From positions 62,001 through 126,000 of the forward strand of contig NZ_ULHE01000004.1 of assembly GCF_900519355.1 (NCBI RefSeq): a stretch of DNA of 64,000 bases. The letters run 5' to 3'. Each line of letters begins with the position of its first letter. The first letter of the stretch is position 1. Positions 20,567 through 29,162 of the stretch are shown piece after piece. Source of the stretch: Corynebacterium lactis. GTDB lineage: Bacteria; Actinomycetota; Actinomycetes; Mycobacteriales; Mycobacteriaceae. The translations under genes and the position numbers were made by a program. The notes beneath the pieces were generated by a model that saw nothing but the letters and a program-made list of their open reading frames with translations, did no database searches and was not told the origin of the DNA.

Positions 20567-21481
20567 TTACTGCTCGTCGAAGTCGAGCCCGACGTCGAAG
20601 ACGCGGGCCGAGTGCGTCAGCGCGCCCACGGCCAGGAAGTCCACGCCGCAGGAGGCGTAGTCGCGGGCGACCTCGAGGGTCAGCCCGCCGGAGGACTCCA
20701 GCTGGGTCGCCGGCGAGAACTGGTTGCGTCGCTGCACCGCGATCTGGGTCTCCCAGACCTCGAAGTTGTCCAGCATGACGATGTCAGGCTTCAACTGCAG
20801 GATGGCGTCGAGCTGCTCCAGCGTATCCACCTCGACCTCACAGGGCAGCTCCGGGTAGTTCTGGCGGACCCGCTTCAGGGCCTCCACGACGCCACCGACA
20901 GCGACGACGTGGTTGTCCTTAATCAACGCCTCGTCACCGAGAGCGTAGCGGTGGTTGACCCCGCCTCCGCAGGTCACGGCGTACTTCTGCAGGTTGCGCA
21001 GGCCGGGCAGCGTCTTGCGGGAATCTCGAATCCGGGCGCCCGTGCCCATGATCGCGTCCGCCCACTGCCTCGTCGCCGTCGCAATGCCGCTGGCGTGAGT
21101 CAGGATGTTCAGCAGCGTCCGCTCCGCCGTGAGCAGGCCGCGAGTCGGGGCGGTGATCGTCGCCAGCGCCTGGCCGGGCCTCACAATATCTCCGTCCGCC
21201 ACATGGCTTTCGACGCTGAACTCGTCGGCGATGACCTCCTGCAGCGTCCACTCCACCGCGTCGATAGCGGCGATCACGCCTGCCTGACGTGCGACAAGTC
21301 GCGCCTTGGCCCGGGCGGTCGGGCGCACCGTGGACAGTGTGGTCACGTCTGGGCCGAAGCTCAGGTCCTCCTGCAGTGCAGTGCGGATCAGGCCGCGGGT
21401 GATGTTCTCGTTGAGCACGCCGCGCAGGCCGTCGGCGCGGTCGCCCGTCCGGCTGTCAGCTGGGCCATTGTAAGCAGTCAT
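20567..21481 (-). CDS. nadC: Nicotinate-nucleotide pyrophosphorylase (carboxylating)
   Basis: NadC joins quinolinate and PRPP to make nicotinate mononucleotide and CO2, the third step of de novo NAD synthesis. The 304-residue protein shows AERTLLNILTHASGIAT, DSRKTLPGLRNLQKYAV, GGGVNHRYALGDEALIKDNH, the EVEVDTLEQL strand and LESSGGLTLE. Its ATG directly abuts the nadB stop, in an operon nadA-nadB-nadC. Confidence 0.97.
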   Translation of the reverse strand: MTAYNGPADSRTGDRADGLRGVLNENITRGLIRTALQEDLSFGPDVTTLSTVRPTARAKARLVARQAGVIAAIDAVEWTLQEVIADEFSVESHVADGDIVRPGQALATITAPTRGLLTAERTLLNILTHASGIATATRQWADAIMGTGARIRDSRKTLPGLRNLQKYAVTCGGGVNHRYALGDEALIKDNHVVAVGGVVEALKRVRQNYPELPCEVEVDTLEQLDAILQLKPDIVMLDNFEVWETQIAVQRRNQFSPATQLESSGGLTLEVARDYASCGVDFLAVGALTHSARVFDVGLDFDEQ

Positions 21482-23071
21482 CTACTTCGTGTCCTTTTCC
21501 AATTCTTCCGCGTCCAGCCACGTATGGCACCCCAGTGTATAAGGGCGCGCCAACGCGGCCTCGACGATCGTGCGGGCCGCCAGCACCTGAACCGATTGGG
21601 GAAGCTGCCGAATCGTCTCGGCAGCTGCGTCGAGTCCCTGCCTCGTCCTGGTCACTCCCGCGCCCTTTTGCATCGCACGCTGCAGTCGAGCCAGCTGCGC
21701 CGGCGACAGGTCCGGCCGGGGCTCGGCCACCTCGCAGGCGGCGGCCTCCGCCTCGGCTCCGCTAGCTCGGTTCCAGCTGGTCCCGGAATTTTTCGCCCGC
21801 GCGACGTCCTCCGCCGCCGCCTTGCCGACGACGAGTCCCTCCAGCAGCGAATTCGAGGCCAGGCGGTTAGCTCCGTGCAGCCCGGTGGCCGAGCACTCTC
21901 CCGCGGCGTAGAGGCCTCCCACGCAGGTCCGCCCCTCGGGAGTTACCTCGATGCCGCCACACGTATAGTGCACGGCCGGGGTGACCGGGATCAGGTCTCG
22001 CGCCGGGTCGATCTCCGCAGCCGCCAGGCCAGCGGTAATCGTCGGGAAGCGCGACGCGAAGTCCGGAAGGTGTCGGGCGTCCAGATAGACAAACTCCTCG
22101 CCCAGCTCGCGCAGGCGGGTTGCAATAGCTCGGGAGACAATATCGCGCGGGGCGAGATCGCCACGGGGGTCGACCCCCTGGGTGATGCTGTCGCCGCGGG
22201 AGTCGACGAGCCGCGCGCCCTCGCCTCGGACGGCCTCGCTGATCAGCAGGCGGCGGCCCGTCTCGCGGCGAGTGTAGAGGACCGTCGGGTGGAACTGGAT
22301 AAACTCCATGTCCTTCACCCGCGCGCCCGCATCCAAAGCCAGCCCGATGGCCTCTCCCCTGGCACCTGCGGCGGCCGTGGTGGCCTGATAGATGTGACCG
22401 ACGCCTCCCGTGGCCAGCAGCGTCGCGCCGGCGGCGATAACTCCGCGGCCACGGGGATCGTCGACGACCGCGCCGATGACGCGCTCGCCAGAAATCAGGA
22501 GTTGTCGGGCCCGCGCGTTCTGTAGCAGCCGGACGCCCGTGACCGAGACTTCCAACGCTCGCTGAATCTCGGCTCCGGTGGCGTCCCCGCCCGCGTGAAT
22601 AATCCGGCGGGCGCTGTGGCCTCCCTCGCGCGTGCGCGAATAGACGCCGGGGTGATCCGGGCTGCGATCGAAACGCGCGCCGAGGCCGATGAGCCACTCG
22701 GTTGCAGCGGCGCCGCCGGAAATAATCTCTTCGACCGCCGTGGCGTCGCAGTGCCCCGCACCGGCGTCCAGCGTATCCGCCACATGCGCGGCGACACTAT
22801 CGGCGCCAGCGGCGGGGCCATTGGCGATCAGACCGGTGGGGTCGTCGGCAAGCCCGACGACGGCGAGCCCGCCCTGGGCGAGATTCGTGGCGGCGTCGGC
22901 GAAGCGGATGTGGCGGCGCGCGCCGACGCGCCACTCGACGCTATCGATGACCACGACGTCCAGGTCCAGCTCGAGGGCGCGGCGCGCGGCAGAAAGCCCG
23001 GCGACGCCACCTCCGACGACCAGGAGGTCGCACTCGAGGGAGAAGTCGAAATAGCCGTGCTCGACAGTCAC
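21482..23071 (-). CDS. nadB: L-aspartate oxidase
   Basis: NadB is an FAD enzyme that oxidises aspartate to iminoaspartate, which NadA uses. The 529-residue protein starts with an FAD-binding Rossmann motif (DLLVVGGGVAGLSAARRALE), then ATNLAQGGLAVV, EGGHSARRIIHAGGDATG, and the later GLYAAGECSATGLHGANRLASNS that closes the FAD site. Length is normal. It lies 10 bases after nadA. Confidence 0.97.
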   Translation of the reverse strand: MTVEHGYFDFSLECDLLVVGGGVAGLSAARRALELDLDVVVIDSVEWRVGARRHIRFADAATNLAQGGLAVVGLADDPTGLIANGPAAGADSVAAHVADTLDAGAGHCDATAVEEIISGGAAATEWLIGLGARFDRSPDHPGVYSRTREGGHSARRIIHAGGDATGAEIQRALEVSVTGVRLLQNARARQLLISGERVIGAVVDDPRGRGVIAAGATLLATGGVGHIYQATTAAAGARGEAIGLALDAGARVKDMEFIQFHPTVLYTRRETGRRLLISEAVRGEGARLVDSRGDSITQGVDPRGDLAPRDIVSRAIATRLRELGEEFVYLDARHLPDFASRFPTITAGLAAAEIDPARDLIPVTPAVHYTCGGIEVTPEGRTCVGGLYAAGECSATGLHGANRLASNSLLEGLVVGKAAAEDVARAKNSGTSWNRASGAEAEAAACEVAEPRPDLSPAQLARLQRAMQKGAGVTRTRQGLDAAAETIRQLPQSVQVLAARTIVEAALARPYTLGCHTWLDAEELEKDTK

Positions 23072-23081
23072 GGAAGACGTG

Positions 23082-24179
23082 CTACTCGCCCCCGCCCGGG
23101 TTGCCGATGGCGATCATGCGCTCGACGCTGGCGCGGGCACGGGCGGCGACGTCAGGATCGACGGTGACCTCGTCTGCGCCCTCAACCAGGCAACGCAGCA
23201 GCGCAGCCGGGGTAATCAGCTTCATGTATGAGCAGGAGGCGCGGTCGTTGACCGGCTCGAAGTCCACGTCCGGGGCGGCCTTGCGCAGCTGGTGCAGCAT
23301 GCCGACCTCGGTGGCCACCAGGACCTTCGACGACGGCTTGTCCGCCTCCACCTTGCGGGCGGCGGTCAGCATCTCACCGGTGGAGAGCATGTGCACGCGC
23401 TCCGGCTCGATGGTGCCTTCCCCGGCCAGGTAGATCGCGGAGTTGGCGCAGCCGCACTCCGGGTGGATAAACAGCTCCGCGTCCGCGTCCTCCGCGGCTC
23501 GGCGGGCCAGTTCGTCGCCGTTAATGTTGGCGTGGACGTGGCACTCGCCCGCCCAGACCCGAATATTGTCACGGCCGGTCTGGCGACGCACGTGGGCGCC
23601 CAGGAACTGATCCGGGTTGAACAGCACCTCGGTGTCCTCGGGGATCGACGCGACCACGTCGACGGCGTTGGAGGAGGTGCAGCAGATGTCGGTCTCGGCC
23701 TTCACGTCCGCGGTCGTGTTGACATAGCTAACGACGAGGGCACCCGGGTGCTCGGCCTTCCACTCGCGCAGCTCCTCTGCAGTAATGGAATCCGCCAGGG
23801 AGCAGCCAGCGCGCTCGTCCGGGATCAGCACGGTCTTTTCGGGACTCAAGATCTTGGCGGTCTCGGCCATGAAGTGAACACCGCAGAACACGATGACGTC
23901 GGCGTCCGTCTCCGCGGCGATGCGTGACAGGCCCAGGGAATCGCCCGTGTAATCCGCGATGTCCTGAATCTCGGGGAGCTGGTAATTGTGGGCCAAGATG
24001 ACCGCGTTTCGTTCGCGAGCCAGCCGCCGCACTTCCTGCGCCCACTGCTCATCGGGGACGACGCCGTCGTAACGCCCATCGGCATCGACGACCGAAGCAG
24101 CCAGCGGCGAGTCCAGACGGGCGACGGTGGGCGGATTAGTTGCGGCATCGGGGCTGGGTGCAACAGGTGTGGAAGTCAC
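23082..24179 (-). CDS. nadA: Quinolinate synthase
   Basis: NadA condenses iminoaspartate with dihydroxyacetone phosphate to quinolinate using a 4Fe-4S cluster. The 365-residue protein has [20 protein letters not shown], and conserved cysteines in [32 protein letters not shown] and ASCSYMKL; three of these hold the cluster in characterised enzymes. It is the first gene of the nad operon. No Nudix-type NAD repressor gene lies next to it here. Confidence 0.97.
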   Translation of the reverse strand: MTSTPVAPSPDAATNPPTVARLDSPLAASVVDADGRYDGVVPDEQWAQEVRRLARERNAVILAHNYQLPEIQDIADYTGDSLGLSRIAAETDADVIVFCGVHFMAETAKILSPEKTVLIPDERAGCSLADSITAEELREWKAEHPGALVVSYVNTTADVKAETDICCTSSNAVDVVASIPEDTEVLFNPDQFLGAHVRRQTGRDNIRVWAGECHVHANINGDELARRAAEDADAELFIHPECGCANSAIYLAGEGTIEPERVHMLSTGEMLTAARKVEADKPSSKVLVATEVGMLHQLRKAAPDVDFEPVNDRASCSYMKLITPAALLRCLVEGADEVTVDPDVAARARASVERMIAIGNPGGGE

Positions 24180-24330
24180 AGGGAATTCCTTCGCGGGGGC
24201 TCAGCGCACGGGGCGCGACGGACAGGACAAGGCAAGGTGGGGGCGATTTGGGCAACCGAAAGCGAATACCGAAAAGGCCCCTAAATCGGGGCAACAGCAA
24301 AGATTTCGGACCAAACCTTATTGGGAAATT

Positions 24331-24338
24331 ATAATGAC
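24331..24338 (-). promoter_or_regulatory. Possible nadA promoter -10 (palindromic ATTATAAT)
   Basis: ATTATAAT at about 24331-24338 is self-complementary and lies about 150 bases upstream of nadA. On the minus strand it could serve as TATAAT with TTGCGA some 19 bases farther upstream. No NrtR/NdnR-type operator was recognised. Confidence 0.35.
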
Positions 24339-24385
24339 GCCCCCTCGCCGGTTCGCAAGAGCTACCCCTGTTCAGCGCCAATCCG

Positions 24386-24961
24386 CTACGACTGCTCCGC
24401 CGACTCCCCCGCGGCGAGAATGCTGTCTCCCCCATCCCTCTCGTCCTCGGGCTGGAAAAGAATTCGAACCCACAGGGCGACCATCGCCACCAGCGGCGCG
24501 ACGAGGAGCGCCGAGTAGGCGGAAAACTCCGGGATTGCCCTGACAGATTCGCCCGGCGCCAGCGCCGAGACATCCACCTGGCGCATGCCCGCTACGACCT
24601 GCCCGGTCACGAACGCCACAACCGCGCCGACCAGGCCGATAAAACCGGCAACCAGGACTCCGATGAAGCCATATAGGGGCGAGTCGAAGTTGCGCCCCCT
24701 CAGGACCAGCAGCCCGAGCAGCACGCCGATCAGCGCAGCGACCACGACGAACCACAGCACACCGATGAATCCGGCCTGCGCACTGCCCTCCACGACGGCC
24801 AACTCCCCTGGTCCGATCAGCTGTACTTCCTGCGTGGGCCGCAGCACTCCCCATACGGCCCCGCCGACTACGCCCGACACGATGGCCGTCAGCACAATGC
24901 CCGACACCGCCGCCACGTACTTCTTGTGGACTCGCGGGGCCGGGACATTCTTTGCATTCAT
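24386..24961 (-). CDS. Four-helix membrane protein of unknown function
   Basis: The 191-residue product has hydrophobic segments at about residues 16-39, 63-86, 94-118 and 147-166. The N-terminus is basic and the C-terminal tail acidic. The segment VLRPTQEVQLIGPGELAVVE between helices 1 and 2 resembles the extracytoplasmic loop of actinobacterial DUF2567-type proteins, but the match is from memory and weak. It lies between nadA and the histidine-rich gene, with separate 200- and 100-base gaps, so it is probably its own unit. Confidence 0.7.
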   Translation of the reverse strand: MNAKNVPAPRVHKKYVAAVSGIVLTAIVSGVVGGAVWGVLRPTQEVQLIGPGELAVVEGSAQAGFIGVLWFVVVAALIGVLLGLLVLRGRNFDSPLYGFIGVLVAGFIGLVGAVVAFVTGQVVAGMRQVDVSALAPGESVRAIPEFSAYSALLVAPLVAMVALWVRILFQPEDERDGGDSILAAGESAEQS

Positions 24962-25068
24962 AGTTGGCTAACTTACCGCAGTTTCGACGCAGATACGGGC
25001 AAGCGCCCCGTCCGCAGGGCTCGTCGTAAAGCCGTGCGAGGGGCGCTGTGAGTAGTGACTACGAGGAA

Positions 25069-25365
25069 CTAGTGCTCGTCGTAGTGGTCGCCGTGGGCGG
25101 CGTGGCGATGGCCGTCGTGGACGTAGTCGACGTGGTCACCGTGCGGGACTGCGACGTGGCCGCAGCCCGGGCCGTGGACGTGGTCGCCGTGGTCCTCGGC
25201 CTGCTCGTGGGCGTCGTGTCCGTCGCACTCGACCCACTGGCCGTCCAGCTCGCGGTGGATGTGACCGTCGTGGACGTAGTCGATGTGATCCTCATGCTTG
25301 AAGGAAACGTGGCCACATCCCTCGCCGTGAACGTGGGTGTGGTTTGCATGAACGGTGGTGCTCAT
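25069..25365 (-). CDS. Histidine-rich metal-binding protein with internal duplication
   Basis: The 98-residue protein contains 24 histidines and many Asp residues. Residues 12-37 (VHGEGCGHVSFKHEDHIDYV and on) are repeated at 63-88 (VHGPGCGHVAVPHGDHVDYV and on), each with a GCGH centre and a YVHDGH end. No signal peptide is seen. Similar corynebacterial proteins are often labelled zinc transporter, but it has no membrane segment; zinc or nickel storage, delivery or sensing fits better. A ribosome binding site AAAGGG precedes the ATG. Two tandem palindromes 69-101 bases upstream could be Zur operators. Confidence 0.85.
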   Translation of the reverse strand: MSTTVHANHTHVHGEGCGHVSFKHEDHIDYVHDGHIHRELDGQWVECDGHDAHEQAEDHGDHVHGPGCGHVAVPHGDHVDYVHDGHRHAAHGDHYDEH

Positions 25366-25433
25366 GGTGGTTCATCCCTTTCGAAGGAAATGGTTGGCAA
25401 CTGATTTCTTCAGTTCCCATTATGAACCTAAAG

Positions 25434-25466
25434 TGAAAACCTTTCAATCTTGAAAACGGTTCCCAA
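25434..25466. promoter_or_regulatory. Tandem palindromes, candidate Zur operator
   Basis: TGAAA-ACC-TTTCA (25434-25446) is a perfect inverted repeat. 17 bases on, TTGAAAAC-G-GTTCCCAA (25450-25466) is an inverted repeat with two mismatches. Both begin TGAAAAC, resembling actinobacterial Zur boxes as I recall them. They lie upstream of the histidine-rich gene. Regulator identity is inference. Confidence 0.5.
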
Positions 25467-25501
25467 AACCACTATCTACCTGCAATGATGTTCAGTAAGC
25501 A

Positions 25502-25801
25502 TCAGCGCTGTTCAAGCATGACGGAATCGACTTCCCCATGCCTTGAACACTTGGCGGTCCACCCCGTCGGGCGAATCTGGACGACCATCCGGCGCCCGCA
25601 AATCTGGCAATACCGCGGCGCCTCCAGTCCCGCCTTGGCGCCCAGCGAGCGCTCGCGCACTTCGCCAGCTTCGAGGTCCGCGCCCGTGAATGGATCGAAC
25701 TTCGGCTCGTCGCCCAGCACCATCGCCTGGAGCAGCTCCGTCGAGGTCGGCCGCGCCTTCCGGGGCGCGCGTGCCGACGCCGTCTTTGTTTCAGACTCCA
25801 T
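25502..25801 (-). CDS. bsaP: Biotin synthase auxiliary protein (BsaP type)
   Basis: This 99-residue protein follows bioB after a 4-base gap, starting at ATG 25801; an ATG at 25819 inside bioB is an alternative. A short basic N-terminus precedes [16 protein letters not shown] cysteine motif follows: Cys65 and Cys68 in YCQICGRRM and Cys85 in AKCSRHGE, which would hold an iron-sulfur cluster. In mycobacteria the small protein encoded beside bioB was reported as an auxiliary factor that BioB needs to turn dethiobiotin into biotin; position, size and cysteines match. The assignment rests on that recollection. Confidence 0.82.
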   Translation of the reverse strand: MESETKTASARAPRKARPTSTELLQAMVLGDEPKFDPFTGADLEAGEVRERSLGAKAGLEAPRYCQICGRRMVVQIRPTGWTAKCSRHGEVDSVMLEQR

Positions 25802-25805
25802 CGCG

Positions 25806-26813
25806 CTAGACGGTCGCATTGAGGGCCTTGATGGGGAGGCGAATCTTGCCCAGCAGGTCGAGGTCCTGCTCGGCCGGGCGACCCAGGGTGGTCAGGTAGT
25901 TGCCGACGATGACGGCGTTGATGCCGCCGAGGAGGCCCTGCTCAGCGCCCAGGTCGCCGAGGGTCAGCTCGCGTCCACCGGCGAAGCGCAGGATGGTCTT
26001 CGGCAGAGCCAGGCGGAAGGCGCCGATCGAGCGCAGGGCGTCCTTGGCGTCCATCGGCTCGCGACCGGCGAACGGGGTGCCCGGGCGCGGGTCCAGGAAG
26101 TTCATCGGAACCTCGGTCGGGTTCAGGGCAGCCAGGTCCTGCGCGAACTCCGCGCGCTGCTCCAGGGACTCGCCCATGCCGAGGATGCCGCCACAGCAGA
26201 CCTCCATACCGGCGTCGCGGACCATGCTCAGGGTATCGTGGCGCTCCTCCCAGGTGTGGGTGGTGACGACCTGCGGGAAGTAGCTCTTAGCGGTCTCGAG
26301 GTTGTGGTTGTAGCGGTGCACGCCGGCCTTAGCCAGGCGATCGACCTGCTCCTGGGTCAGGATGCCCATGGATGCCGCGACGTTAATGTCGACCTCGGAC
26401 TGGATGGCAGCAACGGCCTGCTCCAGCTGGCTGAGCAGACGCTCGTCCGGGCCCTTCACAGCCGCGACGATGCAGAACTCCGTCGCGCCGGACTTCGCGG
26501 TCTGCTTCGCGGCGTCGACAAGCGCGGGAATATCCAGCCACGCGGAGCGCACCGGAGACTCGAACAGGCCGGACTGGGAGCAGAAGTGGCAATCCTCCGG
26601 GCAGCCGCCGGTCTTCAGCGAGATAATGCCCTCGACCTCGACCTCTTCGCCACACCACTTCAGGCGAACCTCGTGCGCAAGCGCGAGTAGCTCCTCGATG
26701 CGCTCGTCATCGAGCTGGAGCACCTGGAGGGTCTCGTCATAGTTCAGGCCCTCGCCGCGCTCGAGCACCTTCTCCCGGGCGAATTCCAGAATGTCCTTGT
26801 CTGCAGTAGTCAT
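25806..26813 (-). CDS. bioB: Biotin synthase
   Basis: BioB is a radical SAM enzyme that inserts sulfur into dethiobiotin, the last step of biotin synthesis. The 335-residue protein has the SAM-cluster motif CPEDCHFC, then [22 protein letters not shown], and [10 protein letters not shown]. The start at ATG 26813 is supported by AGGAGTG 11 bases upstream; longer in-frame starts run into the operator region and are not credible. It is divergent from bioQ with two GAAC-N3-GTTC operators between. No other bio genes lie here. Confidence 0.97.
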   Translation of the reverse strand: MTTADKDILEFAREKVLERGEGLNYDETLQVLQLDDERIEELLALAHEVRLKWCGEEVEVEGIISLKTGGCPEDCHFCSQSGLFESPVRSAWLDIPALVDAAKQTAKSGATEFCIVAAVKGPDERLLSQLEQAVAAIQSEVDINVAASMGILTQEQVDRLAKAGVHRYNHNLETAKSYFPQVVTTHTWEERHDTLSMVRDAGMEVCCGGILGMGESLEQRAEFAQDLAALNPTEVPMNFLDPRPGTPFAGREPMDAKDALRSIGAFRLALPKTILRFAGGRELTLGDLGAEQGLLGGINAVIVGNYLTTLGRPAEQDLDLLGKIRLPIKALNATV

Positions 26814-26838
26814 GTGGGGTGGCACTCCTTGGCTAAAG

Positions 26839-26877
26839 TTGAGCTGGCGTTGAGCCGGAATTGAGCTGGTTTTGAAC
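26839..26877. repeat. Four TTGARC direct repeats with exact 11-bp phasing
   Basis: TTGAGCTGG (26839), TTGAGCCGG (26850), TTGAGCTGG (26861) and TTGAAC (26872) start exactly 11 bp apart, so they face the same side of the helix. The last one runs into a BioQ-type operator. They lie between the bioB start and its operator, in the probable bioB leader or promoter. Confidence 0.75.
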
Positions 26878-26885
26878 ATTGTTCG
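26873..26885. promoter_or_regulatory. BioQ-type operator 1
   Basis: TGAAC-ATT-GTTCG is a near-perfect inverted repeat of the form GAAC-N3-GTTC, 60 bases upstream of bioB. The form agrees with the BioQ sites I recall from C. glutamicum and mycobacteria. Confidence 0.75.
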
Positions 26886-26919
26886 AATCTCAAACTTAAT
26901 ACCCCGCACCCACTCTTGT

Positions 26920-26932
26920 CGAACACCGTTCA
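26920..26932. promoter_or_regulatory. BioQ-type operator 2
   Basis: CGAAC-ACC-GTTCA is a second GAAC-N3-GTTC inverted repeat, 47 bp from the first and about 50 bases upstream of the bioQ start. It could serve autoregulation of bioQ and act with operator 1. Confidence 0.72.
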
Positions 26933-26984
26933 ACCCCGCCGTGTCTCCCCGACGTCGCACCGCAACTCGTCTACGGTGGGCAGT

Positions 26985-27539
26985 GTGCAACTGACCAAGG
27001 ACATCATTCTCGACGCAGCGCTGACGATCCTCGACGAATACGGCCTCGGTGACCTCACCATCCGCAGACTCAGCCGCCATCTCGACACCGCCGCCGGCGC
27101 GATGTACTGGCATTTCCCGTCGAAGCAGGCGCTCCTCGGCGCGGTGGCCGACCGCATCCTCGCCCCTTGCACCGAGTTCGCCCCCTTCGGTGACTGGCGC
27201 CGCGACACCGAGGATTTCGCCGCGCTACTCCACTCGTGCCTGACCGCTCACCGCGACGGCGCCGAAGTCGTCTCCGCGGCTCTTGCCACCAACACCGCGA
27301 GCGTCCGCCCCGAAGTGCTGCTTGCCGACGTTCTGACGGTCGCAAACGGCGCCCCCGATTCCGAGTCGCCGGTGGATACCGCCTCTGTCCTGGTGTATTT
27401 CATCCTCGGCGCCACCGTCGACCAGCAGACCGCGAGCGTGCTGACCTCACCCGAGGCAACAAAAGAGCCCGGGCGCGGGCGCATTGCGCTCGGCACCGGG
27501 CTGTTCGTCGCGGGCGTGGAGTCCCGCGCGAAAAACTAG
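26985..27539 (+). CDS. bioQ: TetR-family repressor of biotin genes
   Basis: The N-terminus is a TetR helix-turn-helix domain: [18 protein letters not shown], then [11 protein letters not shown], then the recognition helix region [15 protein letters not shown]. The rest is a helical ligand domain. The start is chosen as GTG 26985 because TACGGT (26972-26977) lies exactly 7 bases upstream, as in leaderless actinobacterial transcripts; this gives 184 residues. Upstream in-frame GTG/TTG codons back to 26916 are alternatives. Divergence from bioB and two operators of the BioQ form support the name. Confidence 0.85.
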   Translation: MQLTKDIILDAALTILDEYGLGDLTIRRLSRHLDTAAGAMYWHFPSKQALLGAVADRILAPCTEFAPFGDWRRDTEDFAALLHSCLTAHRDGAEVVSAALATNTASVRPEVLLADVLTVANGAPDSESPVDTASVLVYFILGATVDQQTASVLTSPEATKEPGRGRIALGTGLFVAGVESRAKN

Positions 27540-27549
27540 CTGCGCTTAG

Positions 27550-28917
27550 TTAGAGGACCATCGCGGCAATCCAGCCGGAGACCATCAGCGGAAGGTTGAA
27601 GTGCAGGAAGGTCGGGATGACGGAGTCCCGAATGTGATCGTGCTGCCCATCGGCGTTGAGGCCCATGGTCGGGCCAAGGGTGGAGTCCGACGCCGGCGAA
27701 CCAGCGTCGCCCAGGGCGCCTGCGGTACCGACGATTGCGACGGTGGCCATCGGCGAGAAGCCCAGGGACAGGCACAGCGGGACGTAGATGATGGAGATGA
27801 TCGGCAGCGTCGAGAAGGACGAGCCGATGCCCATGGTGACGATGAGGCCGACGAGCAGCATCGCGAAGGCGGCGGCGGCCTTGTTGCCGGCGAACATGTC
27901 GGCGGTCGCGGTGACCAGCGGCTCGACCTGGCCGGACTCGGTCATGACGGAGGCGAAACCCTGGGCCGAGATCATGATGAAGCCGATCAGCGCCATCATC
28001 TTCATGCCGGCGGTGAAGACGTCGTCGGCGTCCTTCCAACGCACGGCGCCGGTCAGCATAAAGATTGCGAGGCCGGTGAGAGCGCCGATAAGCAGCGGGT
28101 CAGCCTCGGTGTCGAGAGAGTTCATAATGATCTGGACCAGGAAGGTCGCCACGATCGCTACGAGGGCGACGATGACCCGGTACTTGGAGACCGGCTCGTC
28201 GGCAGGCGAGGAACCCGGGTGCGAGGACTCGGCGATGGGCAGGTTCTCGTAGGAGCGCGGCTTGCGGTAGGAGAAGAACACCGCGATCAGCAGGCCCGCG
28301 ACCATACCGAGGGCCGGGATGCCCATGGTGGCCATGATGTTGATGCCGGAGACATCCAGGCCGGCCTTTTGGATGTTGCCGAGCAGAATGTCGTTCAGGA
28401 AGATCGAGCCGAAGCCCACCGGGATCCACATGTAGGTGGTGACCAGGCCGAAGGTGATGACCGAGGTCACCATACGGCGGTCGATGTTGAGCCGGTTGAA
28501 GACAGTCAGCAGCGGGGGGATGATCAGCGGGATGAAGGCGATGTGCACCGGAATCAGGTTCTGGGACATGATTGCCATCGCCAAGATGCCGGCCAGCATG
28601 CCCCACTTCGTGATGGCCACGGCCGACTTCTTCGTGCTCTCGCCTTCCGCGCCGATCTTGGTGATGAGCCACTCGGCCAGAAGCTTCGGCAGGCCGGAGG
28701 AGGCGACCGCCATCGCGAAGGCGCCGAGCATGGCGTAGCTAAGAGCAATCTTGGCGCCACCGGAGAGACCCTCCTGGAAGGCGACCATCGTGGCGTCGAG
28801 CCCCATTCCGGCCGAAAGGCCGCCGACAAGTGCGCCGATAAACAGCGCCAACACAACATGGACCCGGCACAGCGCCAGGATAAGCATCACCAAAACGGCG
28901 AGAAGTACGGCATTCAT
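27550..28917 (-). CDS. Na+/H+ antiporter family protein
   Basis: The 455-residue protein has about eleven hydrophobic helices with conserved features of the NhaC-like antiporter family: an LGAFAMAVASSGLPKLLAEW re-entrant region, MSQNLIPVHIAFIPLIIPPL, and a late GTAGALGDAGSPASDSTLGP motif with acidic residues likely to take part in ion exchange. It probably swaps Na+ for H+ across the cell membrane; an amino acid or organic ion cannot be excluded. It converges on bioQ with a 10-base gap. Upstream lie two hairpins at 28995-29070. Confidence 0.85.
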   Translation of the reverse strand: MNAVLLAVLVMLILALCRVHVVLALFIGALVGGLSAGMGLDATMVAFQEGLSGGAKIALSYAMLGAFAMAVASSGLPKLLAEWLITKIGAEGESTKKSAVAITKWGMLAGILAMAIMSQNLIPVHIAFIPLIIPPLLTVFNRLNIDRRMVTSVITFGLVTTYMWIPVGFGSIFLNDILLGNIQKAGLDVSGINIMATMGIPALGMVAGLLIAVFFSYRKPRSYENLPIAESSHPGSSPADEPVSKYRVIVALVAIVATFLVQIIMNSLDTEADPLLIGALTGLAIFMLTGAVRWKDADDVFTAGMKMMALIGFIMISAQGFASVMTESGQVEPLVTATADMFAGNKAAAAFAMLLVGLIVTMGIGSSFSTLPIISIIYVPLCLSLGFSPMATVAIVGTAGALGDAGSPASDSTLGPTMGLNADGQHDHIRDSVIPTFLHFNLPLMVSGWIAAMVL

Positions 28918-28994
28918 AGGGTCGATACTAAGACAACGCTAAGAAAGCCCAGTAACCGGGGTGTGTCGCAGGGTGTGGACCCCGCAAGCGCGGA

Positions 28995-29037
28995 CAAGCC
29001 ACGCCGGAGGACGAGTCCACGACTCCGACGTGGCTTG
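28995..29037. terminator. Long inverted repeat between the carboxytransferase operon and antiporter gene
   Basis: CAAGCCACGcCGGAG (28995-29009) and CTCCGaCGTGGCTTG (29023-29037) form a stem of 9 and 5 pairs around one mismatch, loop 13 bases. A second hairpin, GGCTCG/CGAGCC, follows at 29042-29070. There is no clear T-run. It may be a terminator or a leader structure of the antiporter gene. Confidence 0.5.
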
Positions 29038-29137
29038 AGACGGCTCGCCGCCTTTCAACGGAGACGAGCCGGGTGTTAGAGAGCCCAATTTCTACAATGC
29101 CGGACCTACAGGCTGCCGGGCGTGTGAGTTACCGGGC

Positions 29138-29155
29138 CTTCAAGCGTGAGGCCAG
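29138..29155 (-). terminator. Hairpin just after the biotinyl subunit gene
   Basis: On the minus strand GGCCT-CACGCTTGA-AGGCC lies about 10 bases after the stop of the biotinyl carrier. It is a five-pair GC-rich stem without a T-run. It may end the carboxytransferase transcript. Confidence 0.4.
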
Positions 29156-29162
29156 TTCCCCA

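Noticed and set aside
26870..26895. TTCGAATC, resembling a tRNA T-loop
   Set aside because: No acceptor or anticodon stems fit around it; it is part of a BioQ-type inverted repeat. I saw no tRNA or rRNA gene in the window.
27601..29079. 492-residue His/Asp-rich frame opposite the antiporter gene
   Set aside because: Its odd composition is the reverse complement of membrane-protein codons; no ribosome binding site or motif.
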